Assembly (NCBI RefSeq): GCF_019163035.1
Contig: NZ_JAFLKV010000069.1
Location: 1-37,108 of the forward strand
Length of the DNA stretch: 37,108 nt
From: Sulfuricurvum sp.
Lineage (GTDB): Bacteria > Campylobacterota > Campylobacteria > Campylobacterales > Sulfurimonadaceae
Direction of reading: 5' to 3'
The notes beneath the pieces were generated by a model. That model saw only the letters and a list, made by a program, of their open reading frames with translations, was not told the origin of the DNA and did not search any database. Each line of letters begins with the position of its first letter. Within the stretch, counting starts at the first letter, position 1. Position numbers and translations under genes: made by a program. Shown here in pieces: positions 20,102 through 29,575 of the stretch.

Positions 20102-21130
20102 TTAATTTTCAATAGACATTTCAATTTCAGTAATCTTTTTGATCAGGTAGTCATCCATAAAATGGACGTTATCAACATTGTGATAAACAAAAATACCGCG
20201 CCGCCATTGCTCTAAATAATCAAATAAAGCAGTAATGAGTGGAATAAGATACTCAATTGTATCGATATTTTCTGTTTTAATCCCATCGATTCGCCTAGAC
20301 ATCTGCATTAGGGCATATCCCAGTTCATGACATTGAGGGATGAGATGAATTTCATGAGCGTATGCTCTAAGGAGTTGATTGAACGACAGAATGAGATTTT
20401 CGGTGGTCTTTCGATCCGAACTGACCAATAGAAGGTTAAAATCATCTTCAATTTGTTCCAGATCTTCATTCGTGCGGTTTAATTCTAGTGTATCGTTGAG
20501 GGTATAAAACTCCTCCAAACTTGGTCCACACATAGGGATTATAGGCACAAATATATCAGTAATAAGTTCTCCCTTGCACTCTTCTCGTAATCGTCCCAGT
20601 TGATTGAGAGTCGATTCGAGTTCTATATTGCTTGCACGTAGTTCCGAATTAGTTCGTTCCAGCAATGTATTGAAATAGTGAACCATTTCACGATCATAGA
20701 TCGCTTGAGCTGATTTGAGGAGTGTCTCTACGACGCGATTTATTTCGACAGGTTTGAGGATAAAACCGTCCACACCGATATTGATAAGCTCGATCAGTTT
20801 TTCACTTTCGGAATAGGCTGAAACAACAATAACGGGCTGGGAAGCATTAAGGATTCGAATGGCGGAGGTAAGTTGCATCCCCCCCATTTGTGGCATAGTC
20901 AGATCGGTAATGATCAAATCATACGAGTTATTTTTATAGAGATCTAATGCTTCTATTCCGTTGTTAGCGGTATCGACTCTTCCGAAAAAGCGTAAAAAAA
21001 ATGATTTCAACTGTTGTTGAATCTCCAAATCATCTTCGACGTACAATACACTCAACGTAAATCCGATCTCTTTGAGTTGTTTTACGTTAGTGTGGGTCAT
21101 AAATGCTTCAGTATTCATCTGTATCCTCAT
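20102..21130 (-). CDS. Response regulator (REC) with uncharacterised helical C-terminal region
   Basis: LYVEDDLEIQQQLKSFFLRFFGRVDTANNG, TDLTMPQMGG, LKPVE. Confidence 0.85.
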   Translation of the reverse strand: MRIQMNTEAFMTHTNVKQLKEIGFTLSVLYVEDDLEIQQQLKSFFLRFFGRVDTANNGIEALDLYKNNSYDLIITDLTMPQMGGMQLTSAIRILNASQPVIVVSAYSESEKLIELINIGVDGFILKPVEINRVVETLLKSAQAIYDREMVHYFNTLLERTNSELRASNIELESTLNQLGRLREECKGELITDIFVPIIPMCGPSLEEFYTLNDTLELNRTNEDLEQIEDDFNLLLVSSDRKTTENLILSFNQLLRAYAHEIHLIPQCHELGYALMQMSRRIDGIKTENIDTIEYLIPLITALFDYLEQWRRGIFVYHNVDNVHFMDDYLIKKITEIEMSIEN

Positions 21131-23231
21131 GTTCTTGTAAGCTTCTCAAAACTTTTTCTCCTGTTAAAAATGTGGTTATTTTCTTGCATTCTTCTTTTAT
21201 CTCATCGAGTTTCTGAGAGGGATTCGGCACGATATCCAACGCTAAGCAAACATGATCGTACGCTTCATCCCACCCAAAACATTCGTGGTAGTGATCAAGT
21301 AAGGATTGCTCTTCTCTCAAAGGGGCATACAGCTTTATTTCATGGATGAGAACTTTTTTGAGAAGAAGCAAATTTTTCTCTTCAAAATATTCTATGCCAG
21401 AGTAGGGTGTGATAAGAGAGATAATTTTAGATACCTCCCCCCTTTTCGTCAGTAAAGAGGCGGGGATGAGGACATTCTTTTTATAATTTTCGAGTTGTTC
21501 TCTGAATAATTCGGTTGTTTTCAGCGCCGGATATTCGGATGCCAAAGCAAAGAGTTTAATCAGATTGTTTGTTTTGGATGCATTTTCAAAAGAATCGTAC
21601 GCTTTAATCTGGTTTTTAAAATCATTACCAGTGAGGGCAAAAGGTTTAATTCGTGTTAATTTAGAGGCATAAATATCAGCTTCGTTCATTTTTCCCGCAG
21701 CGATCATCATCAGTATTTTATCAATCAAAGCTTCTCCCGCATTCATTAGACGGCGATACACTTTCGTTTGCCGCAAGACCCCATATTGCTCGGTAATCTC
21801 CATAAGTGCCGAATAGTTGTTCGCCGTAGCACAGGAGAGGAGCTTTTTATAGTTTTCTTCTAGGATGTCAGGGCTTGGGATAATACTATGAACACAAGCA
21901 GAACATCCCGGAGGAACCGATTCGATATATTCTTTAAACTTTTCAGGGTCGATTTCGAGCAGTTTTATCTCCATCATAAGCTCGCTTAGGCAGTTTGAGC
22001 GTACTTCATGAAACTCTCGGAGTTGGCGCAAAAGAGGGGCTTTATACGCTTTTGCACAGGCACGTTGGGCGTTTCCCTGAAAAATTTCTTCCATAAAGGG
22101 GGCGATATCCTCGGAAGCATACAGGTTGTGCATCAGCTCTTTTCGTATCGCACTGTCGGCGATCATCAACGAAACAATCTTCTCATACCCTTTTCGCTCA
22201 TCGTTATTGGAGGGGTGAAAATTTAAAACACTCTCATAGGCATTTTCGATTTGGCGGCATAAATCTTGGTTGACGAAGAGCAATGGACTCTCTGCAGCTA
22301 AGAGGGAGAGTTTGCTTATGTTATTGGTTTCGATCGCGTTGAATGCCTCTTGGAGGAGTTCATGAAGTTCTATAATCAATCCGTTTCCATCCGAAAAACC
22401 GATAAAAACTTTTTCTGCTGAGGCGCTGATTGAGGTAATTCCCCAAAAATCAAAGCTGATTGTTCCCAGTTTAACTCCATCGGAGTTGTTATAGATTAAA
22501 AGCTGATTGCTTCGTGAACCGAGCAATATCACATGGTCATTAAAACCGGACGCAATATGGGTGGGCCATTCGAGGAGCGGGTCGCCTAAAAACTGCTGTT
22601 TGAGCATTATGTTAAACACATAGGTGGAACCCAGACGGGTAAACCCTAATATCTTATTATTATCCGCTGAAAAGGTGATCGCCTCGACGATATCATCGAG
22701 GCGAAAAACATGTCCAATTTTTTTAGTCGCAATGTAGAGGAGATGGACTTTTTTATCCATTGTCGAAATGGCAACTTTCGACCCCTCTTTTGAGAACGCG
22801 ACACATACGATAGCATCGGGGAGATGAACCTCACACAATAGGGTGCACTGGAGAGTTTGATACACTTTTAATCTACCAGTGCTGCTTCCGATAGCAAAAT
22901 AGAAATTATCATCACTGAACAACACAACATCGGGTTTTTCAATAGGGATCCTGGTAAGAATTTTGATCGGGTCAAGCGATAAAAAAAGAGTTCGTTCATT
23001 TGAGGGGTCACATACCAATCCAAACTCTCCGTTGTTGGTGATAGCTACCGAGCTTCCATAGCGATTGGGATACGAAGAGATCCCTTTCATATTAGCATGT
23101 TTTTGGTATTGCCCTTTCGTGCAATAGCGATACAGTGTTGGAGTAGAGTCGATGAGAATAATGTCGGTATCGTTAATAGTCGATGCGACAATACTTCGAA
23201 ATGCGTGCAAGGAAGAATAGGACAATGGCAT
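21108..23231 (-). CDS. WD40-like beta-propeller protein with C-terminal helical repeats
   Basis: N-terminal blades (e.g. VCVAFSKEGSKVAISTMDKKVHLLYI, VEAITFSADNNKILGFTRLGSTYVF); start moved to MPLSYSS behind AGGAGG. Confidence 0.8.
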   Translation of the reverse strand: MPLSYSSLHAFRSIVASTINDTDIILIDSTPTLYRYCTKGQYQKHANMKGISSYPNRYGSSVAITNNGEFGLVCDPSNERTLFLSLDPIKILTRIPIEKPDVVLFSDDNFYFAIGSSTGRLKVYQTLQCTLLCEVHLPDAIVCVAFSKEGSKVAISTMDKKVHLLYIATKKIGHVFRLDDIVEAITFSADNNKILGFTRLGSTYVFNIMLKQQFLGDPLLEWPTHIASGFNDHVILLGSRSNQLLIYNNSDGVKLGTISFDFWGITSISASAEKVFIGFSDGNGLIIELHELLQEAFNAIETNNISKLSLLAAESPLLFVNQDLCRQIENAYESVLNFHPSNNDERKGYEKIVSLMIADSAIRKELMHNLYASEDIAPFMEEIFQGNAQRACAKAYKAPLLRQLREFHEVRSNCLSELMMEIKLLEIDPEKFKEYIESVPPGCSACVHSIIPSPDILEENYKKLLSCATANNYSALMEITEQYGVLRQTKVYRRLMNAGEALIDKILMMIAAGKMNEADIYASKLTRIKPFALTGNDFKNQIKAYDSFENASKTNNLIKLFALASEYPALKTTELFREQLENYKKNVLIPASLLTKRGEVSKIISLITPYSGIEYFEEKNLLLLKKVLIHEIKLYAPLREEQSLLDHYHECFGWDEAYDHVCLALDIVPNPSQKLDEIKEECKKITTFLTGEKVLRSLQEHEDTDEY

Positions 23232-23260
23232 GGCAACCTCCTGCGTGATCGGATACACTA

Positions 23261-23294
23261 ATTATTTCCCTTTAGTGTCGCAACTGTGTTGCAA
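23261..23294 (-). promoter_or_regulatory. Direct-repeat activator site plus -10 box (site E)
   Basis: Minus strand: TTGCAACA-CAG-TTGCGA-CACTAAAGGGA-AATAAT, then SD AGGAGG and ATG 23231. Confidence 0.7.
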
Positions 23295-23384
23295 AATAAA
23301 ATAGAAGATAGAATGACAAAAAAACGATACCGGCATTATTTTTTTTCCTTTATACTGTTCTTATTTAAAGCGTAGGAGAAAACA

Positions 23385-23639
23385 ATGTTAAAAGAATTAT
23401 TCTATACCGGTATGGGGAGTGCACTGTTGCTTAAAGAACGAGTTGAAGAAGAACTCAAAAAGCTAGAAGAGAAAGGGAAACTCAACACTACTGATACGAA
23501 AAGCTTCTTAGAAAGTCTTAAAACAAAAGGGGAAGAAGAAGAGAAACGTCTCAAAGAGGAGTTGAAAACAGCGATCAAAGAGGTGATCGAAGAACTCGGA
23601 ATTGCGACGAAAAAGGATATTGAAGCGTTACGATCGTGA
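23385..23639 (+). CDS. Small charged coiled-coil, phasin-like protein
   Basis: YTGMGSALLLKERVEEELKKLEEKGKL...EEKRLKEELKTAIKEVIEELGIATKKDIEAL. Confidence 0.65.
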   Translation: MLKELFYTGMGSALLLKERVEEELKKLEEKGKLNTTDTKSFLESLKTKGEEEEKRLKEELKTAIKEVIEELGIATKKDIEALRS

Positions 23640-25165
23640 GACTCTATTCTCCGCTACGACTTTGGAGCGTATTTCGGCTTTTACTCTCATTTTATTTGTT
23701 GATCAAAAAGAGGGAAAGTTTTGGAGGGTTTTCACCGCTCACTCCTGATAAGCTTGCTTCGACTATTACCGAATTAGGGGCTAGTTTTATTAAACTGGCA
23801 CAGGTATTGGCAACCCGAAACGACTTTTTCGATGAGCCTTATTTGAATGCTCTGAAAACACTCCACGATGATTTGCCCCCGATGAGTCATGCCGCATACG
23901 AGCGGGTGGTGGCAAAAGCATTTCCTACGTCCCCTTTTCTCCGTTTCGAGAGCATTCCCATCGCCTCTGCATCGATCGGTCAGGTACACGCCGCGTGGAT
24001 CGACGATACGACCAAGGTAGCGGTAAAACTCCGACGCGAGGGGATAGAGCGATGGGTTCGTGCCGATATACGGATATTGAGCCTCTTTAACGGTCTCTTT
24101 CGACCTCTGTTTACCCAGACCACTCGTCACTCCATTGAATCGGTGATTGCCGAATTCTCCTCTATGATTGTGCAAGAGTGCAGTTTGAACCATGAGCGCT
24201 CCAATCTCGAAAAATTTTCACAGATGTACAAAGATTCAGGGATATTGTTTCCGAGCTGTTATCCCTCTCTTAGTTGTGATGATGCGTTGGTGATGAGTTT
24301 TGAGGAGGGGTGGCGGTTTGATGATCGTGAAGCTATCCTCTCACACAATATAGATATCCATCCTCTCATCGATCAGCTGGTACGTTTTTATACGGACCAA
24401 ATGCTGGTAAAAGGGTATTTTCATGCTGACCCTCATCCGGGTAATCTCTTTATCAACCCTGAGGGGAAACTGGTACTGCTCGATTTTGGAATGGTAAAGC
24501 GGGTCCCCAACGATACCCGTATCGCGATCATTGAGCTGATTAAAGCGGCGAACGAGCGTGATTTTGAAGGGTATGTAAGTGCGGCAAAGCGTCTAGGAAC
24601 CGTCGCATATGATGCTCCTGCGGCAGAACTTGCGGAATTTACTGAGCGGATGTTTGATATCTTCGGCAACGATGCTCTCGACAGCGGTAGTATGCAAAAA
24701 TTGGCGTTTGAGGTGTTGGAACAGACCCGAAATCTCCCCTTTAAGCTCCCTCAAGAAGCGATTTATATTCTCCGTGTGAGTGCGATCATCGAGGGGCTTG
24801 GAACCACCTATATCGAGAATTTCAACGGGATTAAAGACATCCTCCCCATTTTACAGAACAATATCCCCCGCGCGTTAGGGATGAAAGATTCCATCATAGA
24901 GATACTGATCGATGAGATCAAGCGTATTCCGACTGATGTAGCGGCATTCCGTCATGTAATCGAGCGTGCTAGCAAAGGTGAACTGAATGTTCAGCTATCA
25001 TCGTTGCAGTATGAAATGATGAAAAAAGAGCTTCGTGAAGCGACGGCTCCGCTCTATAGCGCTCTCATTCTTGCATTGGGAGCATTGGGTGGATGGATGG
25101 GAGGATTAGAAGAGCTCGCCTACGCACTTTTAGGCGGGGCGATTATCCGGTTATGGTTTCGATAA
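23636..25165 (+). CDS. UbiB/ABC1/AarF-family atypical kinase
   Basis: LGASFIKLAQVLATR, ASIGQVHAAW, VAVKLRREG, GYFHADPHPGNLFI, LLDFGMVKR. Confidence 0.93.
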   Translation: MRLYSPLRLWSVFRLLLSFYLLIKKRESFGGFSPLTPDKLASTITELGASFIKLAQVLATRNDFFDEPYLNALKTLHDDLPPMSHAAYERVVAKAFPTSPFLRFESIPIASASIGQVHAAWIDDTTKVAVKLRREGIERWVRADIRILSLFNGLFRPLFTQTTRHSIESVIAEFSSMIVQECSLNHERSNLEKFSQMYKDSGILFPSCYPSLSCDDALVMSFEEGWRFDDREAILSHNIDIHPLIDQLVRFYTDQMLVKGYFHADPHPGNLFINPEGKLVLLDFGMVKRVPNDTRIAIIELIKAANERDFEGYVSAAKRLGTVAYDAPAAELAEFTERMFDIFGNDALDSGSMQKLAFEVLEQTRNLPFKLPQEAIYILRVSAIIEGLGTTYIENFNGIKDILPILQNNIPRALGMKDSIIEILIDEIKRIPTDVAAFRHVIERASKGELNVQLSSLQYEMMKKELREATAPLYSALILALGALGGWMGGLEELAYALLGGAIIRLWFR

Positions 25166-25177
25166 GCGTATTCCACT

Positions 25178-26242
25178 CTAGCTGAGTTTTCGAATAGGTT
25201 CAGCATTAGGGCGACCGAAATAATACCCTTGTGCCAAATCAGCTCCGTTAGCACTGCAAAACGCAACCTCTTCGAGACGTTCAATCCCCTCGGCAAGGAC
25301 GATAATGTTGTTTTCATGGGCAATTTGAGTAATGGCGCGAAAAATTGACTGATTCACTTCGTTGGTGTCGATATGATCGATAATAGCGCGGTCGATTTTA
25401 ACGATGTTAGGGAGAAGTTTGGCAATCATATTCAGTGAGGAATAGCCGCTTCCGACATCATCGAGCGCGACCATAAAACCCTGCGATTTGTAAAAATCTA
25501 AAATCCGCTTGAGATGATCCAAATCTTCAACATGATCGCTCTCTATCACCTCAAAAATAATATTTTTTGGGTCAAATTCGAGCTGCTTTGCCCATTTGAC
25601 GGTTGATTGTAAGCAGTGTTCCGGATCATATATGGCGGTGGGAATAAAGTTGATAAAAACTTTATTTTTTATATTTTTGACCGCAGCGGTTTTGAGTGAT
25701 GACTCTCGACATGCACGATCAAGATAAAAGAGCATATCCCCCTCACGCGCCCATGTGAAGAGTTTGTCGGGATATATGAGATTCCCCTCATCGCTTACTC
25801 CTCGGGCTAAAGACTCATACCCATAAATCGTATCCGATTTCAAATCAACGATGGGTTGAAAATGAGTGGTCAGAGCCCCCTTGGTAATCAAGTTTGAGAG
25901 TTCAGTCGCACCCATTAAATCTTTGTACTTTTGGAGACTTTTCATCTCTTTTAGAATACTTGGTGTGAGCATTTGTGAATGTTTTAAAAAGAGTAGTTTT
26001 ATCCCCTCTCTCTCGAGTTTATTAAATTGATTGGCTAAACAGAGATACTCTAGTAACGATTCGAAACATTCCACACTCACCATCAGAGTTTGAGAGTCTT
26101 GATGGTCAAAATTGATCTTTTTTGTCTTTAAAAAATCTCCTATTTTGGTAGCCAATTCTGGGACGTCACAACTGATAATAACATCTCCTCCATTGGTAGA
26201 AATTGACGGAAGGGTCTGACATTTTGTACAACTCATAAACAT
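25178..26242 (-). CDS. EAL-domain protein, probable c-di-GMP phosphodiesterase
   Basis: YESLARG, FINFIPTAIYDP, FEVIESD, ALDDVGSGYSSL, KIDRAIID, LAEGIE, QGYYFGRP. Confidence 0.88.
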   Translation of the reverse strand: MFMSCTKCQTLPSISTNGGDVIISCDVPELATKIGDFLKTKKINFDHQDSQTLMVSVECFESLLEYLCLANQFNKLEREGIKLLFLKHSQMLTPSILKEMKSLQKYKDLMGATELSNLITKGALTTHFQPIVDLKSDTIYGYESLARGVSDEGNLIYPDKLFTWAREGDMLFYLDRACRESSLKTAAVKNIKNKVFINFIPTAIYDPEHCLQSTVKWAKQLEFDPKNIIFEVIESDHVEDLDHLKRILDFYKSQGFMVALDDVGSGYSSLNMIAKLLPNIVKIDRAIIDHIDTNEVNQSIFRAITQIAHENNIIVLAEGIERLEEVAFCSANGADLAQGYYFGRPNAEPIRKLS

Positions 26243-26429
26243 TCCTTGTGCTATAGTTTCGATTTAAGTATAATAGTCGGATAACGTAATCATTTGTACG
26301 TCGTTATTGTCGTTTTGTGGTATTTACAAAAAGCTAGAAATACTTAATCCGGATGAATAACCGTAAAAACGGTACAAAAATTTTAAGAATTTTATTACAA
26401 TCGTAAGATTAAAAAAAAGGAACTCTAAA

Positions 26430-26726
26430 ATGGGATCGTATGACGCACTTTTTGAAGATGAAAACGATATTTTCGGAGGGACACCCGAATCAAAATATTG
26501 GGATATCCAAAAGCAGGTAAGCCTCGATATCGTACGACATGAATTTGACACCATGATTGCTAAAATGGCAGCGATGGAGATAATGTTAATGGAACATCAT
26601 GATGAAGAAGCACTTGATAAAATTATTGATCGCTATGTTTTTTCGAATGAAAATATGATCGAAAACCGTAAAAAAAGTCTCTATATGGAGTATGCAGGAC
26701 GCCTGATTTACAAGCTTTCTGATTAA
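26430..26726 (+). CDS. Hypothetical protein (98 aa)
   Basis: Intact ORF; Met-rich helical middle MIAKMAAMEIMLMEHHDEEALDKII. Confidence 0.65.
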   Translation: MGSYDALFEDENDIFGGTPESKYWDIQKQVSLDIVRHEFDTMIAKMAAMEIMLMEHHDEEALDKIIDRYVFSNENMIENRKKSLYMEYAGRLIYKLSD

Positions 26727-26819
26727 ATCAGATACATTTTCTCTTAGTTAAAGGGGATTTTTATCTATACTAGCGCATTATCAACAGACATAATGAAATA
26801 ATTGACTGAGGGAAAATAG

Positions 26820-27200
26820 ATGGAGCACACACTCAACGATACCGATTTTTTGGTATCGCAAACTGACTCAAAAGGGAAGATCCTTTTTGCCAATGAAGAT
26901 TTTTGCAAGATTGCCGGTTACACTCTCGAAGAGTTGATTGGACAGCCGCACAACATTGTTCGTCATCCCGATATGCCAAAAGCAGCGTTCAAAGATTTAT
27001 GGGACACCGTAAAAAGTGGAAAAGTATGGAAAGGGTACGTCAAAAACGCTACTAAAAATGGTGGTTTTTATTGGGTATTCGCCACTGTCTATCCAAATAT
27101 CGCTTGTGGTGATGGTGAGGGCGGCTATATGTCATGTCGTCGTAAAGCCTCATCGGCTGAGATCCAAAAAGCAGAAACGCTTTATAAAACAATGCGATAA
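26820..27200 (+). CDS. PAS-domain protein, CetB/Aer-like
   Basis: FLVSQTDSKGKILFANEDFCKIAGYTLEELIGQPHNIVRHPDMPKAAF...GGFYWVFATVYP. Confidence 0.88.
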   Translation: MEHTLNDTDFLVSQTDSKGKILFANEDFCKIAGYTLEELIGQPHNIVRHPDMPKAAFKDLWDTVKSGKVWKGYVKNATKNGGFYWVFATVYPNIACGDGEGGYMSCRRKASSAEIQKAETLYKTMR

Positions 27201-27218
27201 GTAAGGGTAGTAGAAGGT

Positions 27219-28325
27219 ATGAATAATAGTACAAAAATAATCATTTTATCGGTTTTAGGGATTGTGGGCCTAGTATTAACGATTACCGTTGGTTCTTCTT
27301 GGATGAGCGCAGGTGTTATTGTTATCCTTATGGGAACAGCGATAGGGATGAGTGCATCATCGTCGGGTTCTGAAATATTAGAACAGCAGTTGAGCGAGCT
27401 TGAAGAGTTGATGCAGTTTAAACGCAATCAAATGGAACCGCATCCGGCAGAACCCGGGAGTATGGAAGAAAAATTAAATCATTTGGCTCAAACACATGAA
27501 AAAGTTTTAGAACAAGATACCAAAGTAGCGGGAGAGATGGTACTTCTCGCCGATAAAGTACGACGTGGTCATTATATGTGCCGTGTAGCAAGTGATTCGA
27601 AAACCCCTCATGTCCATCTTTTGAAAAAAACGATGAATGCGATGCTAGATGCGACAGAGAAAAATCTCGATCAAGCCATCAAAGTGCTCGAAGCACTAAG
27701 CGAGGGGAACTTTTCCACCCGTGCCAACGTTGAGGTTGAGGGAAAAATGGCTGAAATGCTGGGAAAAATAAATGATTTGGGTGCCGCTTTGCAATCGATG
27801 GAATATCAAAACAATGAAGCCAAAGAGGTACTTAACAACAATACCCAACAACTCAAGAATACGTTAGAATCTCTCCGCTCCAACCAATTTGTAGAGCTAA
27901 ACGGTATGATAAACACTACGGTTGAGCGAATTCAGGGTGTTGCAAGCAAAGAACATGAACTCTCTGAGAATCTTCAGCATCTCGCAGGCAATGCTCAAGA
28001 GACAAAACAAATTTTGACTACCATCGGCGATATTGCAGATCAAACAAATCTTCTCGCACTCAATGCTGCGATCGAAGCGGCACGGGCAGGTGAACACGGT
28101 CGTGGCTTTGCGGTTGTTGCGGATGAAGTTCGCAAACTCGCAGAACGTACCCAGAAAAGTCTTGCGGAAACAACCGCTACTATAAACATTCTGATTCAAG
28201 CGATCAACGACAACAGTGAGTCGCTTAATAAAAATATGGACGAAATGATGGATCTTACTACCTATGTAGGAAGTGTCGATAATAAAATGGAAGAATTACT
28301 GCACTCAATGGACACTCTTAGCTAA
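27219..28325 (+). CDS. Membrane chemoreceptor, CetA-like, paired with upstream PAS protein
   Basis: Two N-terminal TM segments; [41 protein letters not shown]. Confidence 0.88.
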   Translation: MNNSTKIIILSVLGIVGLVLTITVGSSWMSAGVIVILMGTAIGMSASSSGSEILEQQLSELEELMQFKRNQMEPHPAEPGSMEEKLNHLAQTHEKVLEQDTKVAGEMVLLADKVRRGHYMCRVASDSKTPHVHLLKKTMNAMLDATEKNLDQAIKVLEALSEGNFSTRANVEVEGKMAEMLGKINDLGAALQSMEYQNNEAKEVLNNNTQQLKNTLESLRSNQFVELNGMINTTVERIQGVASKEHELSENLQHLAGNAQETKQILTTIGDIADQTNLLALNAAIEAARAGEHGRGFAVVADEVRKLAERTQKSLAETTATINILIQAINDNSESLNKNMDEMMDLTTYVGSVDNKMEELLHSMDTLS

Positions 28326-29575
28326 TGGGGAGTGCAGCAAAGATTGAACGTATTTTACTGGTAGATGATAACAAAACACTTTCAAAGTTGATTTCCCTAA
28401 AAGTTAAAAGTGAACTGGGCATCGATATCGATATAGCCCATTCGCTCTCAGAAGCGGAGCTGTTTACCCACAAATATAGCTATACGTTAGCGATTCTCGA
28501 TCTCAACCTCCCTGATGCTCCAAACGGTGAGATCGTGGATGTAATGCTCAAAAAAAACATTCCCTCTATTGTTTTGACCGGAAGTGTCGATAAAGAGTTT
28601 CGCAAAGCAATGCTCAAAAAAGATATTATCGATTACGTCCACAAAGGGGGGATTGATGATATCGATTATGTGATCGAGATTATCAAGCGGCTTTTGAAAA
28701 ATCGTCATCACAAAGTGATGGTAGTGGATGATTCGGTGGTGTTTCGTAATCAGATGAAAAAAATGGTTGGAAATCTATTTTTTCAAGTTTTTGCCCTCGC
28801 ACACGGTGAAGAAGCATTACTCATCTTGGAGGAGAATCCCGATATCAAAATCATCATCACCGATTACAATATGCCGGTAATGGACGGATTGGAACTGACC
28901 AAAGCGGTGCGTAAAAGGTATACCAAAAACCAGCTCAGTGTCTTTGTCCTCTCCTCGAGCGAAGATTCGGATATTTCGGCAATGTTTCTCAAGGGGGGAG
29001 CAAATGATTTTATCAACAAGCCCTTCAGTAAAGAGGAATTTTCGTGTCGGTTAAATAATGCGATTGAAGGGTTGGAGAACATTGATGCTCTGACGAACTA
29101 TTCGCATCGTGATTTTTTGACCGGTTTATACAATCGTCGCCATTTTTTTAGTGTTATGAACCCTTATTTTAGTGAGGCTGTTGCACGAGATGAAGAATTT
29201 GTAACGGCAATGGTCGCTATCGATGATATTAAAAGTACCAACCACGATTTTATCGATTCTGCAATCATTCATGTCTCTGAAATACTCCGATCCAATGTCG
29301 AATATCGAGACATGATAGCCCGTTTTGATGGAGAAGAGTTTTGTATCGTTCTCAAAGATACGGGTCGGGAAAAAGGGTTTGAAGTCCTAGATTATCTTCG
29401 GCATAAAGTGGCGTCTAGCCCTTTGCTCGGTTCCATGGGAGAAGAGATATTTATGAGTATTTCAATCGGTGCAATCGTTGATCATGAAGACTCATTAAAT
29501 GAGACGATAAATGAAGCCGATGCACAGCTTCATCTCGCAAGAACTGCCGGATACGCTCAGCTCTCTATTATTTAG
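28325..29575 (+). CDS. REC-REC-GGDEF protein (shortened GGDEF, DGEEF signature)
   Basis: LLVDDNKTLSK / LDLNLPDAPNG; VMVVDDSVVFRNQM / TDYNMPVMDG / NKPFS; RFDGEEFCIVL. Confidence 0.88.
   Translation: MGSAAKIERILLVDDNKTLSKLISLKVKSELGIDIDIAHSLSEAELFTHKYSYTLAILDLNLPDAPNGEIVDVMLKKNIPSIVLTGSVDKEFRKAMLKKDIIDYVHKGGIDDIDYVIEIIKRLLKNRHHKVMVVDDSVVFRNQMKKMVGNLFFQVFALAHGEEALLILEENPDIKIIITDYNMPVMDGLELTKAVRKRYTKNQLSVFVLSSSEDSDISAMFLKGGANDFINKPFSKEEFSCRLNNAIEGLENIDALTNYSHRDFLTGLYNRRHFFSVMNPYFSEAVARDEEFVTAMVAIDDIKSTNHDFIDSAIIHVSEILRSNVEYRDMIARFDGEEFCIVLKDTGREKGFEVLDYLRHKVASSPLLGSMGEEIFMSISIGAIVDHEDSLNETINEADAQLHLARTAGYAQLSII

Noticed and set aside
21108-23258. ORF-track start at 23258 for the WD40 gene
   Set aside because: It lies upstream of the predicted transcription start (~23254); ATG 23231 has a strong AGGAGG
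1300-28170. Long near-identical DNA blocks (GATCAAACCAATCTTTTGGCATTGAATGCAGC...) as a repeat element
   Set aside because: They encode the conserved MCP signalling hairpin in three receptors; explained by protein conservation
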